A stretch of DNA of 64,000 bases from Calliopum simillimum (lineage: Eukaryota; Arthropoda; Insecta; Diptera; Lauxaniidae), in the NCBI GenBank assembly GCA_951812925.1, contig OX638370.1:39373948-39437947 (forward strand), given 5' to 3'. The notes beneath the pieces are model-generated. The model made no database searches. It had not been told where the DNA came from and saw only the letters and a program-made list of their open reading frames with translations. Positions 22,819 to 33,639 of the stretch are shown here, piece by piece. The position numbers were made by a program, and so were the translations under genes. Each line of letters begins with the position of its first letter. Position 1 is the stretch's first letter.

Positions 22819-23524
22819 GGGGACATTCGCTTTCGTAATTGAAAAGAAAAACACTTTTTAAAAATTTTATTATGAAAAAACTATTATATTTATTGACAAA
22901 ACTTCTTTTGGACATTGTTAAACACTGTTTAAGAAATATGAAAAAAATTGTTTTTTTAATTTTAGTTTCCCTTAGCTGCTGTAGAGGGCGCCATCCAAAA
23001 GTTACTTTTAAAACGGTAGGAAATATTTTAGACCTCCTGTAACAGATTTTTGAAAAATTCAAAATGGATTTTATTCTTGAGACCTTAAACTATACAATAA
23101 GCCTTTAAAATTCATACTTTTGTATATTTGGAAGTTTTTGTATGAATATTTATGAAAAATGCAAAAAAATTTTGGGACTTACCCTCAAAAAATGCCCCGT
23201 AAAAAAAAGGGGGGGATATTTTTTAAAATTTTCAGAAGCTTATTGTATAGTATTTTTTATGAGTAATCGAATGCTTTTTGGTTTTTTAAAATCGGTCAAG
23301 TAGATTCGGAGAAAAATTTCCTACCAGTTTAAAAAGTAACTTTTGGATGGCGGGTTCTACAGCAGCTAAGGGAAACTAAAAATAAAAAAAAAATTTTTCA
23401 TATTTCCCAAACAGTGTTTAACAATGTCCAAAAGAAATTTTGTCAATAAATAGTAGTAATAGTTTTTTCATAACAAAATTTTTAAAAAGTGTTTTTCTTC
23501 TCAATTACGAGAGCGAATGTTCCC
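22819..23524. mobile_element. 706-bp palindromic TTAA element
   Basis: Termini GGGGACATTCGCTTTCGTAATTG and an inverse ending ...GCGAATGTTCCC, flanked by TTAA (22815-22818, 23525-23528). The arms are about 230 bp (landmarks TTTGGACATTGTTAAACA and CAGCTAAGGGAAACTAAAA). The paralogous locus has a single TTAA at 49954-49957, confirming the target duplication. TTAA is used by piggyBac- and Kolobok-type transposases; the family is not resolved. Confidence 0.85.
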
Positions 23525-23528
23525 TTAA

Positions 23529-24562
23529 AACGTGTTAATACCTCAAAAACCTCGTAACTCCTAAAACTGTCAAAATTCGTATTTATTTTGACAACTATTA
23601 CGAGCTAACAAGGTTTTCGGGGCATAAACACGTTTTGAGGAATACCCTGATTACATCGGCACACATTTGACCAGACACTTTTCCTTCTACATTTTGGTGC
23701 GCTGAATCCGAATCCAAGGACAGAGTCTGACGTTGCAGAAAGCGCTGTTTTCAGACTAAGTGCACATTTCCAGGAAAAGTTGTAGTTCCATTTTTTCAAT
23801 GTCATCAAATAGCCATAATATTTCTTATCAGACTAAGCGTCTTCCTTTAAAGTAAAATAAAAATTAAAAAAATAAAATAAATTAAAATTTTTAAGTGTTT
23901 TTGACCATACAATGAAGTCTTTTGTATGGGGATTGAGATCAGGCCCGTGCGCACGGGGGGTGTTTTGGGGGTTCAAACCCCCCCAGGAAGATATTTTACC
24001 CAAAAAAATTAAATGAATATTTCGATTTGAAAATATGTATTGAAATAAAAAAGAATTTATCTCATAAGTACTCGTACCTATAATTTCATTTATAATATCA
24101 GTTATTTTGACTGTTGCTGTGGGTTAGCTCATTTCAACAATTTATAAATGTAAACATTTTTTAAAAAAACCTACTTGCATTAGCGTTTTTTGCTGCAAAT
24201 TTGAAAAATAGTAGAAACACTATCTGTTCTACTTATATTTTAAACACAGACCATCAAAAAATTTTATTCAGATACCATTTAGAAATAATTATGAAGGTTT
24301 TTAGAAAGAAAGTAGGTAACAAAAAATATAAGTTTTTAGTCCAGTGATTAGTTTTCTGATCAAAAAAATTAGAACCAGCAATTTTTCAACTGGAATCGTT
24401 TTATTTTGGTATCTTAAATAAAATGTCAAAAATCGATATCGAGATCATTGCCACATTTAAAGTTATTCAGGCTCAATGGTCGCAAGAATTAAATGTTTTT
24501 TAATCGAATTTCGAAATATCAAAGAAAAAAAAAATGCTTAGTTTATCCAATCTTTTTTCATA
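23529..24562. other. duplicated intergenic block, then unique DNA
   Basis: Up to about 23938 this matches 49958-50295, including the GAAAGCGCTGTTTTCA segment. A G/C hairpin (GCCCGTGCGCACGGGG, and GGGGGTTCAAACCCCCCC) at 23943-23990 then interrupts the homology and may be a transposon end. No gene seen. Confidence 0.45.
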
Positions 24563-24564
24563 TA

Positions 24565-25468
24565 GGGTAAGGGAGGGAAATATGGACTACGTGGGTAATA
24601 TGGACCACACGGTTATTTTCCACTGCGTACATGGGATTAACCGTTATTCATGTTCAAACTTAACGCTAATACCTAAAGCTTATAATATTGCGATTTTAGC
24701 GTTCGGTGAAGTCGCATATTTCTGTAAAGTTGATTTTTCTAAAAAAAAAGATCAGTGATAATTTTTTTCTAGTGAGTATATTTCATTATTTCACTTTAAA
24801 GACATCGCGTTTTTAAATAAATGGTTAACTACATAAAATCAGTGAATACTATTTATTATTTATGAGCACAAATTAGTTCATTAACCACAAGACTTTTTGA
24901 TAAAAAACCAAATATTTCACCAACACGTGCTGTGGGTAATATAGACCACCAAAGAAAAAAGCCTCAAAAACAAATGTATTTATCATCTTTTTCAGATGGG
25001 GAATTTAGCTACAGATTTCATGACGATTCTGATGGTCATTATTTGTGATTCGTTAACTTCAAAGGAAAAAAAGATGAAAAATGCATATAATGTAATACCC
25101 TTCGCTCAGAAGATCGCCGTGGCGAATTTTGGGTTGAATGTGTAATCTGACGTTCTTGGAGTCATGAAAAATGTGCCGGATGTGGAAGTGAAATTTTTAT
25201 ATGCAACTTCTGTAACAAAAAAACATGTGGCGCAAAATGGACTATATAGTCCATATAACACTACACTTTTTTTTTGTCTTCATTTTGAGTATTTTCGGTT
25301 TTTTAATTTTTTTTCTTTATCCTGATGAGATATTTATCTAAAAGTGAATCAAAATAAAGGTAAATTGTTTCCTTTAATGAATGGCATAAAATTAATTGTT
25401 TTATTTTATGCTTTTTGAGTTTTATTTAAAAAAGAAAGATTGGTGGTCCATATTTCCCTCCCTTACCC
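24565..25468 (+). mobile_element. pogo-like DNA transposon remnant
   Basis: Inverted termini GGGTAAGGGAGGGAAATATG / CATATTTCCCTCCCTTACCC are flanked by TA (24563-24564 and 25469-25470), the Tc1/mariner/pogo target. Inside, 25100-25216 encodes part of a zinc-binding transposase tail (see the separate entry). At about 904 bp it is far shorter than an autonomous element. Confidence 0.75.
25100..25216 (+). pseudogene. PHD-like zinc-finger remnant of a transposase
   Basis: The plus-strand frame reads SEDRRGEFWVECVI, a TGA, then RSWSHEKCAGCGSEIFICNF. The pattern W.EC..C..W.H..CAGC....F.C..C is the C-terminal zinc-binding module common in insect pogo-like and piggyBac-like transposases. The TGA stands where the second cysteine of the first pair is expected, a single-base change from TGC, so it is broken. 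Confidence 0.65.
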
Positions 25469-25489
25469 TATCACAATAACTTCACTGAG

Positions 25490-26230
25490 TCAAATATTTT
25501 CCATTGTTATTGAGCACCACTCGCCATCTTCGGGCGAAATCATAATACGGTCCTTAAAAGATTCCTGGGGTTTCCACTCGAAAAACTCGGTCAAGACCAT
25601 TTTGCAATCCACTAGGGAATTCAATTTTACGCCATCAAGATAATTATGCAACGAGTGAAACAAAAGGTAATCCAAAGGTTCAAGGTTTGTGCTGTACAGT
25701 AGATGCATTAAAACTTTCCAACCAAGCTCCCTCAGTTTTTGGCGAATCACCAAAGAAGTATGTGGTCTAGCGTTGTCGTGATGAAAGGCGATGCCCTTTC
25801 TGGACGTTTTTCCTTGAGTGCTTTATTCAATTTTGTTAATTGCTGACAAAACACTTCCGAATTAATCGTTTGGCTAAGCAAAAAACACAGGACCCTTGCA
25901 GTCCAACCAAATACTCAGCAAAACCTTCCTTGGCGTCAGCTCCGGCTTTGCGACGATTTGGGCAGGCTCACCTCGTTTTGACCATGATCTTTTTCGCACA
26001 TTACTATCATACTGAAATGCGTTCAGAAAGATTTTTTTCACTCAGATTATGTAGCGATGTTGCAACACCTTATGTGTCGGTCTTTCTCCACTTTTTCAAG
26101 AATTTAGTCCACTTTTTTGGTGCGTGGTCGACAAGATTTAAATCAAAATTTCCAGAGCGGAATCAATCATACCTGGATGCACGCCATATGTCTGTTAATA
26201 GCTTTTTCTGCACTTTAAATCAAGGATAAC
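25490..26230 (-). pseudogene. mariner transposase pseudogene
   Basis: Reading leftwards, the minus strand gives KGIAFHHDNARPHTSLVIRQ, KLRELGWKVLMH, then LEPLDYLLFHSLHNYLDG and a decayed C-terminus near 25490. This matches mariner transposases: the HDNARPHTS catalytic block and the region of the third acidic residue (usually 'P.LAPSDYHLF'). Farther upstream (about 25870-26230), pieces such as VDHAPKKW can be followed only across several frames, so the N-terminal half carries stops and frameshifts. No terminal repeats were identified. It lies just beyond the pogo-like element. Confidence 0.8.
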
Positions 26231-27466
26231 TCGGATCTCAGACATGATAGAAAAAATTGGTTGCTAGATTCGGATTTTTGAAATGAAAGACTGGGGCTTC
26301 AAGCTGCATTATCAGGTTTTGTGGTTTAAGATTTCCATGTTTTGTTATACATATAACCTCAAAAATATGGAAAAACAAAACTTTTAGGTTAAGATTTCTC
26401 GAAAACCATACAAGATATAGCAATTCTAAGGCCGGATTCAACATCGAAGTTTACATTGAAAATGATTTTTTTTTTTGTTTTGTTTTCTAAAAAAACGCAA
26501 AAATTCATTTTTATTTTCTTCACCAAAAAACTCCTAAAAAAATAATATTACGTTAACTCGATCAGCTAGAATTTTCAAAAATACAATACAGATAGATGGG
26601 TCTGTGTGCTGGTGTTATCGTTGAGCGAACTTATAAATGGCTGGCTTGACTTAACCTTCAACTATTACAGTAGCGCTTTTGAGAACATCCACCTATATTG
26701 CATTTTTGTTGCATTGAATTGAGAAAGTGTTTTGCCAGAAATCATTACCCTCATTAAGGTTTCAAGTGAGTCATAAATAGTTTTGGGGTGAAGCCAATAA
26801 AATTCTGTGAATACGATTAAACGAAAAACGTCCACGGTCACGCCAACCTCCCTAATTTTCAAAATTGGTATAAGTTTCCATTAATTTGACAACGCTGATT
26901 TCAAAAATGTTTTTTTAACTTCTAATTTTTAGGTTAGAATTCAGAATAGCATTTGAAGCAAAAAGTTCGTACTCTCAGTTGCTGTATCAAGATTTATGGC
27001 GAGAAATTACCTTATTTTGTTATATCGATGGTCAAGAGGAAGAACTTAGTAAGTCGAATATTGCGAAAAATTAGATAAGTTGAAATTTTGAATTCGAATG
27101 TATATCTCCAAGTGGGAAGAAGTGCGCAAGAATTTCTGTCAACAACAAGAGGATTAAAATAATGTGAGATTTTTGGTATTTTGGATTAGGCAGATTTTAA
27201 AATTGAAAATCCTCCTCCGTAAAATAAGAAAACTTCGATTTACATAGTTTCTCCCCGTAACTTTCGATATAACCTCATAAATAGCCGGAAGCTGTGTTTT
27301 TGCACTATTTAACTTTTTAGATAAGGATATTTCAGGGAAAAAAAAATACATTGATATACTATAGTTTAGAGTGGGATTTGAAAAAAAAAAGTTTATTATT
27401 TTCAACAATCATATCAGGTTTAACGGCTAAAGATTACCTTGTCGTGTCAGATAACATCATAACATC
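26231..27466. other. intergenic block shared with duplication copy B
   Basis: The part from about 26600 to 27450 aligns with 50540-51780 (landmarks CAACTATTACAGTAGCGCTT, CATTACCCTCATTAAGG, TATCGATGGTCAAGAGGAAG and AATAGCCGGAAG). Short open frames are interrupted or differ between the copies, so no gene is called. Confidence 0.5.
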
Positions 27467-27592
27467 AGGGTATATTCATGTTGTCCTTCCGTTTGTAATG
27501 CAGACCACGAAGCGTGACAGGTATCAAAAAGTATATATATTTTTGATCAGCGTCACCTCCTGAATCGAAATAGCCATGTCCGTGTGGCTGAC
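27467..27592 (+). mobile_element. DINE-like Helentron 5' piece (split copy)
   Basis: It carries CAGGGTATATTCATGTTGTCC, GATCAGCGTCACCTCCTGA and TAGCCATGTCCGTGTGGCTG, the family leader. By comparison with the undivided copy at 51879-52498, its 3' end is at 38330-38475. About 10.7 kb of nested insertions lie between. Confidence 0.75.
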
Positions 27593-27649
27593 CATAATTT
27601 TCTTGATATCAAGTAATAATGTGATTGTTTATCAAAAAAGTGAATATGC

Positions 27650-27705
27650 CCATTTAATTTAATTTAATTTTTTTTAATTTAATTTAATTTATTTAATTAC
27701 CACAT
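27650..27705. repeat. (TTTAA)n simple repeat
   Basis: Repeated TTTAATTTAA words. Confidence 0.7.
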
Positions 27706-28121
27706 TAGTGCTATAAGACTTAGTCTTTTGATGCACAAAACAATCAGTATACATATAGGAACAAATACTAATACAAATTATCTTATCATAACTTTTTTGT
27801 CGTTTTTTCAAATATTAATTACTTTTAAAATGTGGAAGACTATGTCGAGCCCTAACCGCCAAAAAGACTTAACTGACAAAAAGTAAATTTTACAGGAGAA
27901 GGTTTTTTTTAAATATCTGTGCATTTAATATAGCTATTACAGTGAAATTTAGTATGTAAGCTATATTTTGTGTTGGACATGCGATGCAACTAGTTTCATT
28001 CACCTATTTATAATATAAGGGCGATTTTTCAGTGTTTTGTCAGTTAAGCCTTTTTTTCTTTTCCAGATTCCCCATTTGATCTTAAGTTTTTGTACCAAAA
28101 AATATTTGTGGTCACATATAC

Positions 28122-28795
28122 TGTAATGTTTGAGGATGATGAAGGCCTAACGAGAATTTACTTGGCAGAAAAAGCCGCCGCAAAGTAAATCCTATAAGGG
28201 CATATGTTTGAAATAAAATGCCAAGTTGTTTCGGCTGTTCAAACAGGATTGTCTTTATTTAGTTTAAACATTTTCTTTTTTATTGTTTGCTTAACACTAA
28301 AAACAAATACAACTATCATAATACCTTAAAAATAGTAACAAATAATATTACAACTAAAAACAAATACAATTTTCCTAAATCCTAAATCTATGCAAAAAAA
28401 TGTATTCATTGCTTTCATCTCTCTTTCTCTTATTCTAAGCCTAGCTTGTGGAACTCAAGATCAACATGATCCACACTCAGTTCTATGTTTACACATTACC
28501 ATTATTCCAACGCATGCGCTGTGACACTTGTTTTTGTTATTGCATTTAACTAATCAAATTTGTGCATTGCGCGACCTTGCAAGTGTCGTTGAACTTTCAA
28601 AATTTGCATCATTTCTTATGTGCGTGGATTCTACCAATTGTGTTTACAAGACAAGTACATATGTACATAATGTAATTATTACCCATTAGGGAAAGATGAG
28701 ATGTGATGACATTATTTGATTACCCATTAGGGAAAAGATGAGAACAATGATTACATGTATACAAGTGGTGTAGATGTAAGTGTTACAACACTACA
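28122..28795 (-). repeat. 3' LTR of the Ty3/gypsy element
   Basis: 674 bp, TG...CA ends. Compared by eye with the other LTR, only one difference was noticed (C at 28549 against A at 35103). The flanking ATAC at 28118-28121 pairs with ATAC at 35350-35353. Confidence 0.93.
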
Positions 28796-28807
28796 CCCCT
28801 ACCCTTT
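28796..28807 (-). other. polypurine tract of the Ty3/gypsy element
   Basis: AAAGGGTAGGGG on the minus strand, directly before the 3' LTR. It is the expected primer for plus-strand synthesis. Confidence 0.75.
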
Positions 28808-29068
28808 AAAGAAAAATTGATGAAGTTTTTGAATAAATTTTGATAAATTTGAAAATTTGTGTACATTTAATTATAAAATAATAAAAATTCAAATTCAACT
28901 AAAATTAAGATACTTTCTAACGATTAATTAGAGATAAAAAAAATAAAATTATTGATAATTTTAAATAATTATAAAGGTTTATTTATATTATTTTTTTTAG
29001 TAATTCATGAATCAAAAATTTTTGTTTTTTTTTATAAGTTCACTAAACTAATATACGCTTAAATAAAT

Positions 29069-31903
29069 TCATAGTAAGGCTTCATATTTTTTTAAAAAGT
29101 TATTATGATATTCCTTATAATTTCCATTAATATCTAATACAGAATTCACTCCTCTTAATTCTACTATACGGTATGGACCGTGATATGGACTATCTAATTT
29201 TTTCCTATTTCCTACTTTAACTAAAACTAAATCTCCTACTCTTAAATACGATGGATTGCAATCCCTATCATAAAATTTTTTCCTCTTATTTTTAGCTACT
29301 TGAACTAATTCACTAGCTTTACTAATTGAAACTTGTAATCTAAATCTAAGTTCTTGAGCATAATCATCTAAATTATTAAATGGTGCTCTATTTTTTAAAC
29401 TATCACTTGGTAGATGTGAAAGCTTTCCGAAAATTAATTCGTAAGGCGTATATCCTGTATCCACGTGAGGCGTGGTATTATACGCAAAGGTAAAATACGA
29501 AATCCATTCATTCCATTCATTATCATCGGCTACAGTTAACAAAAACTCATTGAGAACCCTGTGGTTCCTTTCTACTGTACCAACGCTTTCATGGTGATAT
29601 GGAGTTGAAAACGTTTGTTTTATTTTTAAAATTTCACAAATATTTTGCATAAGTTCGTTTGCAAATTCCGTTCCTCTATCCGATTTGAGTACTTTGAAAA
29701 AACCATATTTTAAAATAAATTGTTCTACTAACGTTTTGGCTGTTGTTTTTGCATCTTTCGTTGGCATTGGATATGCTACAACAAATTTTGTTAAAAGACA
29801 CTGCATGGTTAAAATATATCTATAACCATTTGAGAGTCTTAAAGGACCTACTGTATCAATTTCAATTGTTTCAAAACCTGCACTTGGTGTATCGGTTATG
29901 ACCATTTTCTCTTTTGTATGTCTAACTTGTTTGTTACATGCACATATCTTACATTCTTTTATATATTTCTTTATCATTTTATGCATATTTTTCCAAATAA
30001 AACGTTGCTTCAACTTTAGCTCAGTTTTTCTGACGCCTAAGTGTCCCGAATGGACTGAATTATGATATTCATCAATAAGTTTGTATTTCAACAAATCATC
30101 TGTTATTCTTTTTGGGGCCTCGTAAAGTAAAATTTTCAAACTTCCTTTATTTTTAATTTGTAGCTCATTAAATATATTTTTAAAATGAATCACCGATGTG
30201 TAACTAAATATTTCATCGTTACTATCAAGAGCTAACTCTTTTATTTTAAACTTCTCCATTTTCGATGATAGCTTCTCCAAAAGCGAACCTAAATTCGATG
30301 GATTATCACTACATCTAACAATTATTTCATCACGAACGCGTTCAATTATATCCTTCTTTCTATTTTTGTCGACTATAAATTTCAATTTATTTAAATTTTT
30401 GATGTCAGTTAAAGACGTGCAGTTCCAGATATGAAGTTGATCAGGCTCCTCTGAAAGTCTACAGTTCTCTTTACTGCATCTATCTGCCACATTTCTTGCA
30501 GACATTCCTCTAGTTACTACCAATAAATTGTGTTCGTTAATTTCTTCTTCACCCCTCTTTGGCATCAATGTTTTAAGCGTATCTGAGTCTATCTTTACCC
30601 TCGATAGGGCATCAGCGTTTGTATTCATTTTTCCTTTTTTATAAACTATTTCAAAATCATACTCCGACAGTTCAAGTCGTATTCTTGTTAGTTTCGACGA
30701 TGGGTTTTTATGAGAAAATAGTGATACTAAGGGACGATGATCCGTGACCACTATAAATTTTCTTCCAAAAAGGTAAGGTCTAAAAAATTGGATCCCCCAA
30801 TGAATCGCTAAAAGTTCTTTCTCAATGATTGGTTTATTTATATCATGTTTCAGCAACGATTTGCTAGCATATGATATTGGTAAATCTTTGCCTATCTCTC
30901 CTTGTGACAACACCGCTCCTAATGCATAATTGGATGCATCGGTGGTCAATACAAATGTTTTGTTAAAATCTGGATATTGTAATATCGGTGGGTTTATCAA
31001 TTTATCTTTTAGAGTTAAAAATGAACTCTCACATTCATCAGACCAAATAAATGGCTGATTTTTCTTTAAAAGATTGTTTAAACTTTTTGCTATTTTCGCA
31101 AAATCTGCAATAAATCTTCTGTAGTAATTGCAAAATGCTATAAATCTTCTTACTTCATCTGCATTTGTGGGAATAGGATATTTTTCAATCGTCGCGTATT
31201 TCGACGGATCAGGTTTAATACCGTTTTGCGTTATTAAATGTCCTAGGTAAACCGTTTCTGTCTTTAAAAAATTGCATTTACCAGCATTTAATTTTAAATT
31301 GTATCTTTGTAATCGTTCAAGGACTTTTTCTAAATTTGAATTATGGTGTTTCAGACTACAACCAAATATAATTATATCATCAACATATAAAAATGCACTC
31401 GAGTCTAAGCCGCTTAATGCAATAGTCAACATTCGTTGAAAACTATTAGAGGATATCGTCAAACCGAAAGGTAACCTTTTAAATTGGTAATGACCATTTG
31501 ACGTTGAAAACGCTGTTAGTGGTTTAGATCTATTGTTGAGACCAATCTGGTGGAATGAGCTCGTCATATCCAAAGTTGAAAAATACCTTGCTCTTCTTAG
31601 CTTATCTAACACATCTTCTAGCCTTGTTAATGGAACAATCTTTTTGTTTAACTGCCTAAAATCGACAACCAGTCGCCATTTTTTATCGCCTGTGTTTGAC
31701 TTTTTGGGCACTACAAGCAATGGTGAATTATACGGACTGACCGAATTTTCAATTATGTCATTATCTAAAAGATCTTGGACTTGATTTTTTATTTCTTCAG
31801 ATTGAGAATGTGGTAAACGGTAGTTTTTTATATAAACTGGTGTGTTATCTGTTGTTTTTATATCCTGGGTGTAAAAATTATTAACCGAAAGTGGTTCATC
31901 ATC
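29069..31903 (-). CDS. Ty3/gypsy pol: reverse transcriptase, RNase H, integrase
   Basis: The frame is open from after a TAA at 31904-31906 to the stop at 29069. Numbering from the VVPKKS region (codon at 31720 = 1): reverse transcriptase with the catalytic YVDD at 112-115 (LPFGLTISSNSFQR before it); RNase H with TDASNYALGAVLSQ at 260-273 and TDHRPL at about 327-332; integrase zinc module around H553/H557/H560 and CKIC at 590-593; integrase core D622, D681 and E717 (EIDTVGPL, KSDRGTEF, VGTVERNH); and a C-terminal GPY/F-type module (YHGPYRIVELRG). The order RT-RH-IN identifies Ty3/gypsy. No ATG is needed, since pol normally continues from the protease frame. That link is broken by two in-frame stops, so this copy cannot make a normal polyprotein. 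Confidence 0.93.
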   Translation of the reverse strand, partial: DDEPLSVNNFYTQDIKTTDNTPVYIKNYRLPHSQSEEIKNQVQDLLDNDIIENSVSPYNSPLLVVPKKSNTGDKKWRLVVDFRQLNKKIVPLTRLEDVLDKLRRARYFSTLDMTSSFHQIGLNNRSKPLTAFSTSNGHYQFKRLPFGLTISSNSFQRMLTIALSGLDSSAFLYVDDIIIFGCSLKHHNSNLEKVLERLQRYNLKLNAGKCNFLKTETVYLGHLITQNGIKPDPSKYATIEKYPIPTNADEVRRFIAFCNYYRRFIADFAKIAKSLNNLLKKNQPFIWSDECESSFLTLKDKLINPPILQYPDFNKTFVLTTDASNYALGAVLSQGEIGKDLPISYASKSLLKHDINKPIIEKELLAIHWGIQFFRPYLFGRKFIVVTDHRPLVSLFSHKNPSSKLTRIRLELSEYDFEIVYKKGKMNTNADALSRVKIDSDTLKTLMPKRGEEEINEHNLLVVTRGMSARNVADRCSKENCRLSEEPDQLHIWNCTSLTDIKNLNKLKFIVDKNRKKDIIERVRDEIIVRCSDNPSNLGSLLEKLSSKMEKFKIKELALDSNDEIFSYTSVIHFKNIFNELQIKNKGSLKILLYEAPKRITDDLLKYKLIDEYHNSVHSGHLGVRKTELKLKQRFIWKNMHKMIKKYIKECKICACNKQVRHTKEKMVITDTPSAGFETIEIDTVGPLRLSNGYRYILTMQCLLTKFVVAYPMPTKDAKTTAKTLVEQFILKYGFFKVLKSDRGTEFANELMQNICEILKIKQTFSTPYHHESVGTVERNHRVLNEFLLTVADDNEWNEWISYFTFAYNTTPHVDTGYTPYELIFGKLSHLPSDSLKNRAPFNNLDDYAQELRFRLQVSISKASELVQVAKNKRKKFYDRDCNPSYLRVGDLVLVKVGNRKKLDSPYHGPYRIVELRGVNSVLDINGNYKEYHNNFLKKYEALL

Positions 31904-32690
31904 TTAATGGAACACATTCTGATATTTTTTAAATATCTCAATAAGAGAATTTCGCGCCTCGCTATCTTTAACATCAATCGATAAAATTTTTTAAAGTTTT
32001 TCGAATCTACTTTTATCTTGAGGAATATTTTCCTTGATTTTCATTATTTCATAGTTTTTCAACGGTTCTATATCTAGTTCTAAGCGCGATAAAGTTATCT
32101 CCGATTCTGTTGTGTTTAATAATTTAATATGGCAAATACCTTTATGGGGTACAATTGTATTACCTACAAAAATACCTTCACTAACCTCTTTATTTAAAAT
32201 CAAACTATCTTCGCATACCTGCAAATTTATAGGATGTATTATTTCACTCCTTGGTGGTATAGTAATTTTTGAAATTTTACGCAACTTAGTTTCCATTGGT
32301 AAGACAATATCGTCTTTTCCCAAAACCAATGTCAAAGTATACGTTTCGTAATTTATTTGGCAAAGATATTTAGACAAAAAGTCACGCCCTAAAATTCCTT
32401 CTGTTTCAATTGGAAAATCGTCTTTTACCAAATGAAAAGTGTGTTTCAAAACTTGTGATGTAAAGCAAAAATGTAAATCGGTTGTTCCTATTGAAAAAAT
32501 TTCTTGATTTGTGATACCAGAAAGCTTGCATTTTTTATCTGGAAAAATCTCAACGTTTGATAAAACACTTCCTAACTTGCACACTGAAATATCCGCTCCA
32601 GTGTCAACTAAAAATTTCAAGCTCAGCTTTGAATTTTTACATGTCAAGGTGACATAATTTGTTATATTATCCGATATTTGATAAATTTTT
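31904..32690 (-). pseudogene. Ty3/gypsy protease and protease-RT linker, interrupted
   Basis: A retropepsin domain with LVDTGADISVC near its N-terminus and a second conserved segment, EGILGRDFLSKY. It is in the -1 frame relative to gag and in the same frame as reverse transcriptase, so expression would need a -1 frameshift near the end of gag. A TAA at 31991-31993 ends the frame after RFEKL, and a second in-frame TAA lies at 31904-31906. The codons between and after them still read as the usual start of reverse transcriptase (YRLPHSQSEEIKNQ), so both stops look like mutations. Confidence 0.8.
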
Positions 32691-33639
32691 AATTTTGGCT
32701 CCCCGGAAGAGAATTTTGCTGGCTCTCCGGGCCTAATTCGTTTCCCTGGTCGTGTATTACGCTTATTTGCTTATTTTTTTGATTATCTTGTTGGCTTTGA
32801 CTTTGCTGCTTATTTCCGCGATTATTTTTATTATAACCGTTATTACGATTGTTATAATGATTTCTGTTGTTGTTATAATTATTATTATTCCTATTGAAAC
32901 TACCATTCTGCTGGTTTTTAAATTTGCTGTTGTTCCAATTATTTTTGGAATTACTAAAATTATTATTGTTCTTGTAGTTATTAAAACTGTTACTACCATT
33001 TTGATTCGACTGAACATTCCTGTTGTAATTTTTTTTATATTTACTATTCGAATTGAAATGCATAACCCTCGCTTGGTTGCTATTAGATTCATTTTCAAGC
33101 TCTAATGCTAAATCTACAGCTTCATTAAAAGATTTTGGCCTTGATGCAAATACTGTTTGCTTAAAGGAATCATTTAAGCCATTTTTAAAAACTGTAAGAC
33201 TAAATTGTTCATTTAATTTAACTACCACTGCCTTTTCCGTTGTACTAGCATTTTGACCTAATTGACCTATTTGCAGCTTGTTTAAGTCTCCTATTAAATT
33301 TAGTATTTTATCCTTATAACTAGTAACGCTCAAAGTGTTTTGAGTATAGTTGGAAAGAATACTTTGTAATTTCGGAATAGTTGTTTGGTTTTTGTACGCA
33401 TTACTCAATACCGTACTTAGCTCATCAAAAGTTTTTGGTATAGAGGTAACGCATGTTGCAGTACGAACATTTTGTGACAACTTTACATAAACCACAAAGT
33501 CTATCAAAGAACTTTTGCCTGTCGATGATAACGATTTATGCAGAATTTCTACAATTTTAAGAAAACTTTCTAGTTCTCTAAAGTTACCGCTAAGCAAAGG
33601 AATTGCTTTCACAGCTGTTTCTAAATTAAATTCCGACAT
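32689..33639 (-). CDS. Ty3/gypsy gag
   Basis: A 316-residue frame starting MSEFNLETAVKAIPLLSGNF. Residues 1 to about 180 form a helical capsid-like part of Ty3/gypsy type (LESFLKIVEILHKSL, LSNAYKNQTTIPKLQ, FSLTVFKNGLNDSFKQ). From about residue 195 the protein is dominated by Asn, with Lys, Arg, Tyr and Gln. No CCHC zinc knuckle is visible; the basic Asn-rich tail may take over RNA binding, which is inference. Gag packages the element RNA into virus-like particles. The frame is intact and the protease frame follows at -1. Confidence 0.85.
   Translation of the reverse strand: MSEFNLETAVKAIPLLSGNFRELESFLKIVEILHKSLSSTGKSSLIDFVVYVKLSQNVRTATCVTSIPKTFDELSTVLSNAYKNQTTIPKLQSILSNYTQNTLSVTSYKDKILNLIGDLNKLQIGQLGQNASTTEKAVVVKLNEQFSLTVFKNGLNDSFKQTVFASRPKSFNEAVDLALELENESNSNQARVMHFNSNSKYKKNYNRNVQSNQNGSNSFNNYKNNNNFSNSKNNWNNSKFKNQQNGSFNRNNNNYNNNRNHYNNRNNGYNKNNRGNKQQSQSQQDNQKNKQISVIHDQGNELGPESQQNSLPGSQN

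Noticed and set aside
25440..25643. Plus-strand frame over the mariner pseudogene
   Set aside because: The minus-strand frame has clear mariner blocks; the plus frame is its shadow.
32752..33105. Ile/Val-rich frame that looks like membrane segments
   Set aside because: It is the antisense of Asn-rich codons in gag.
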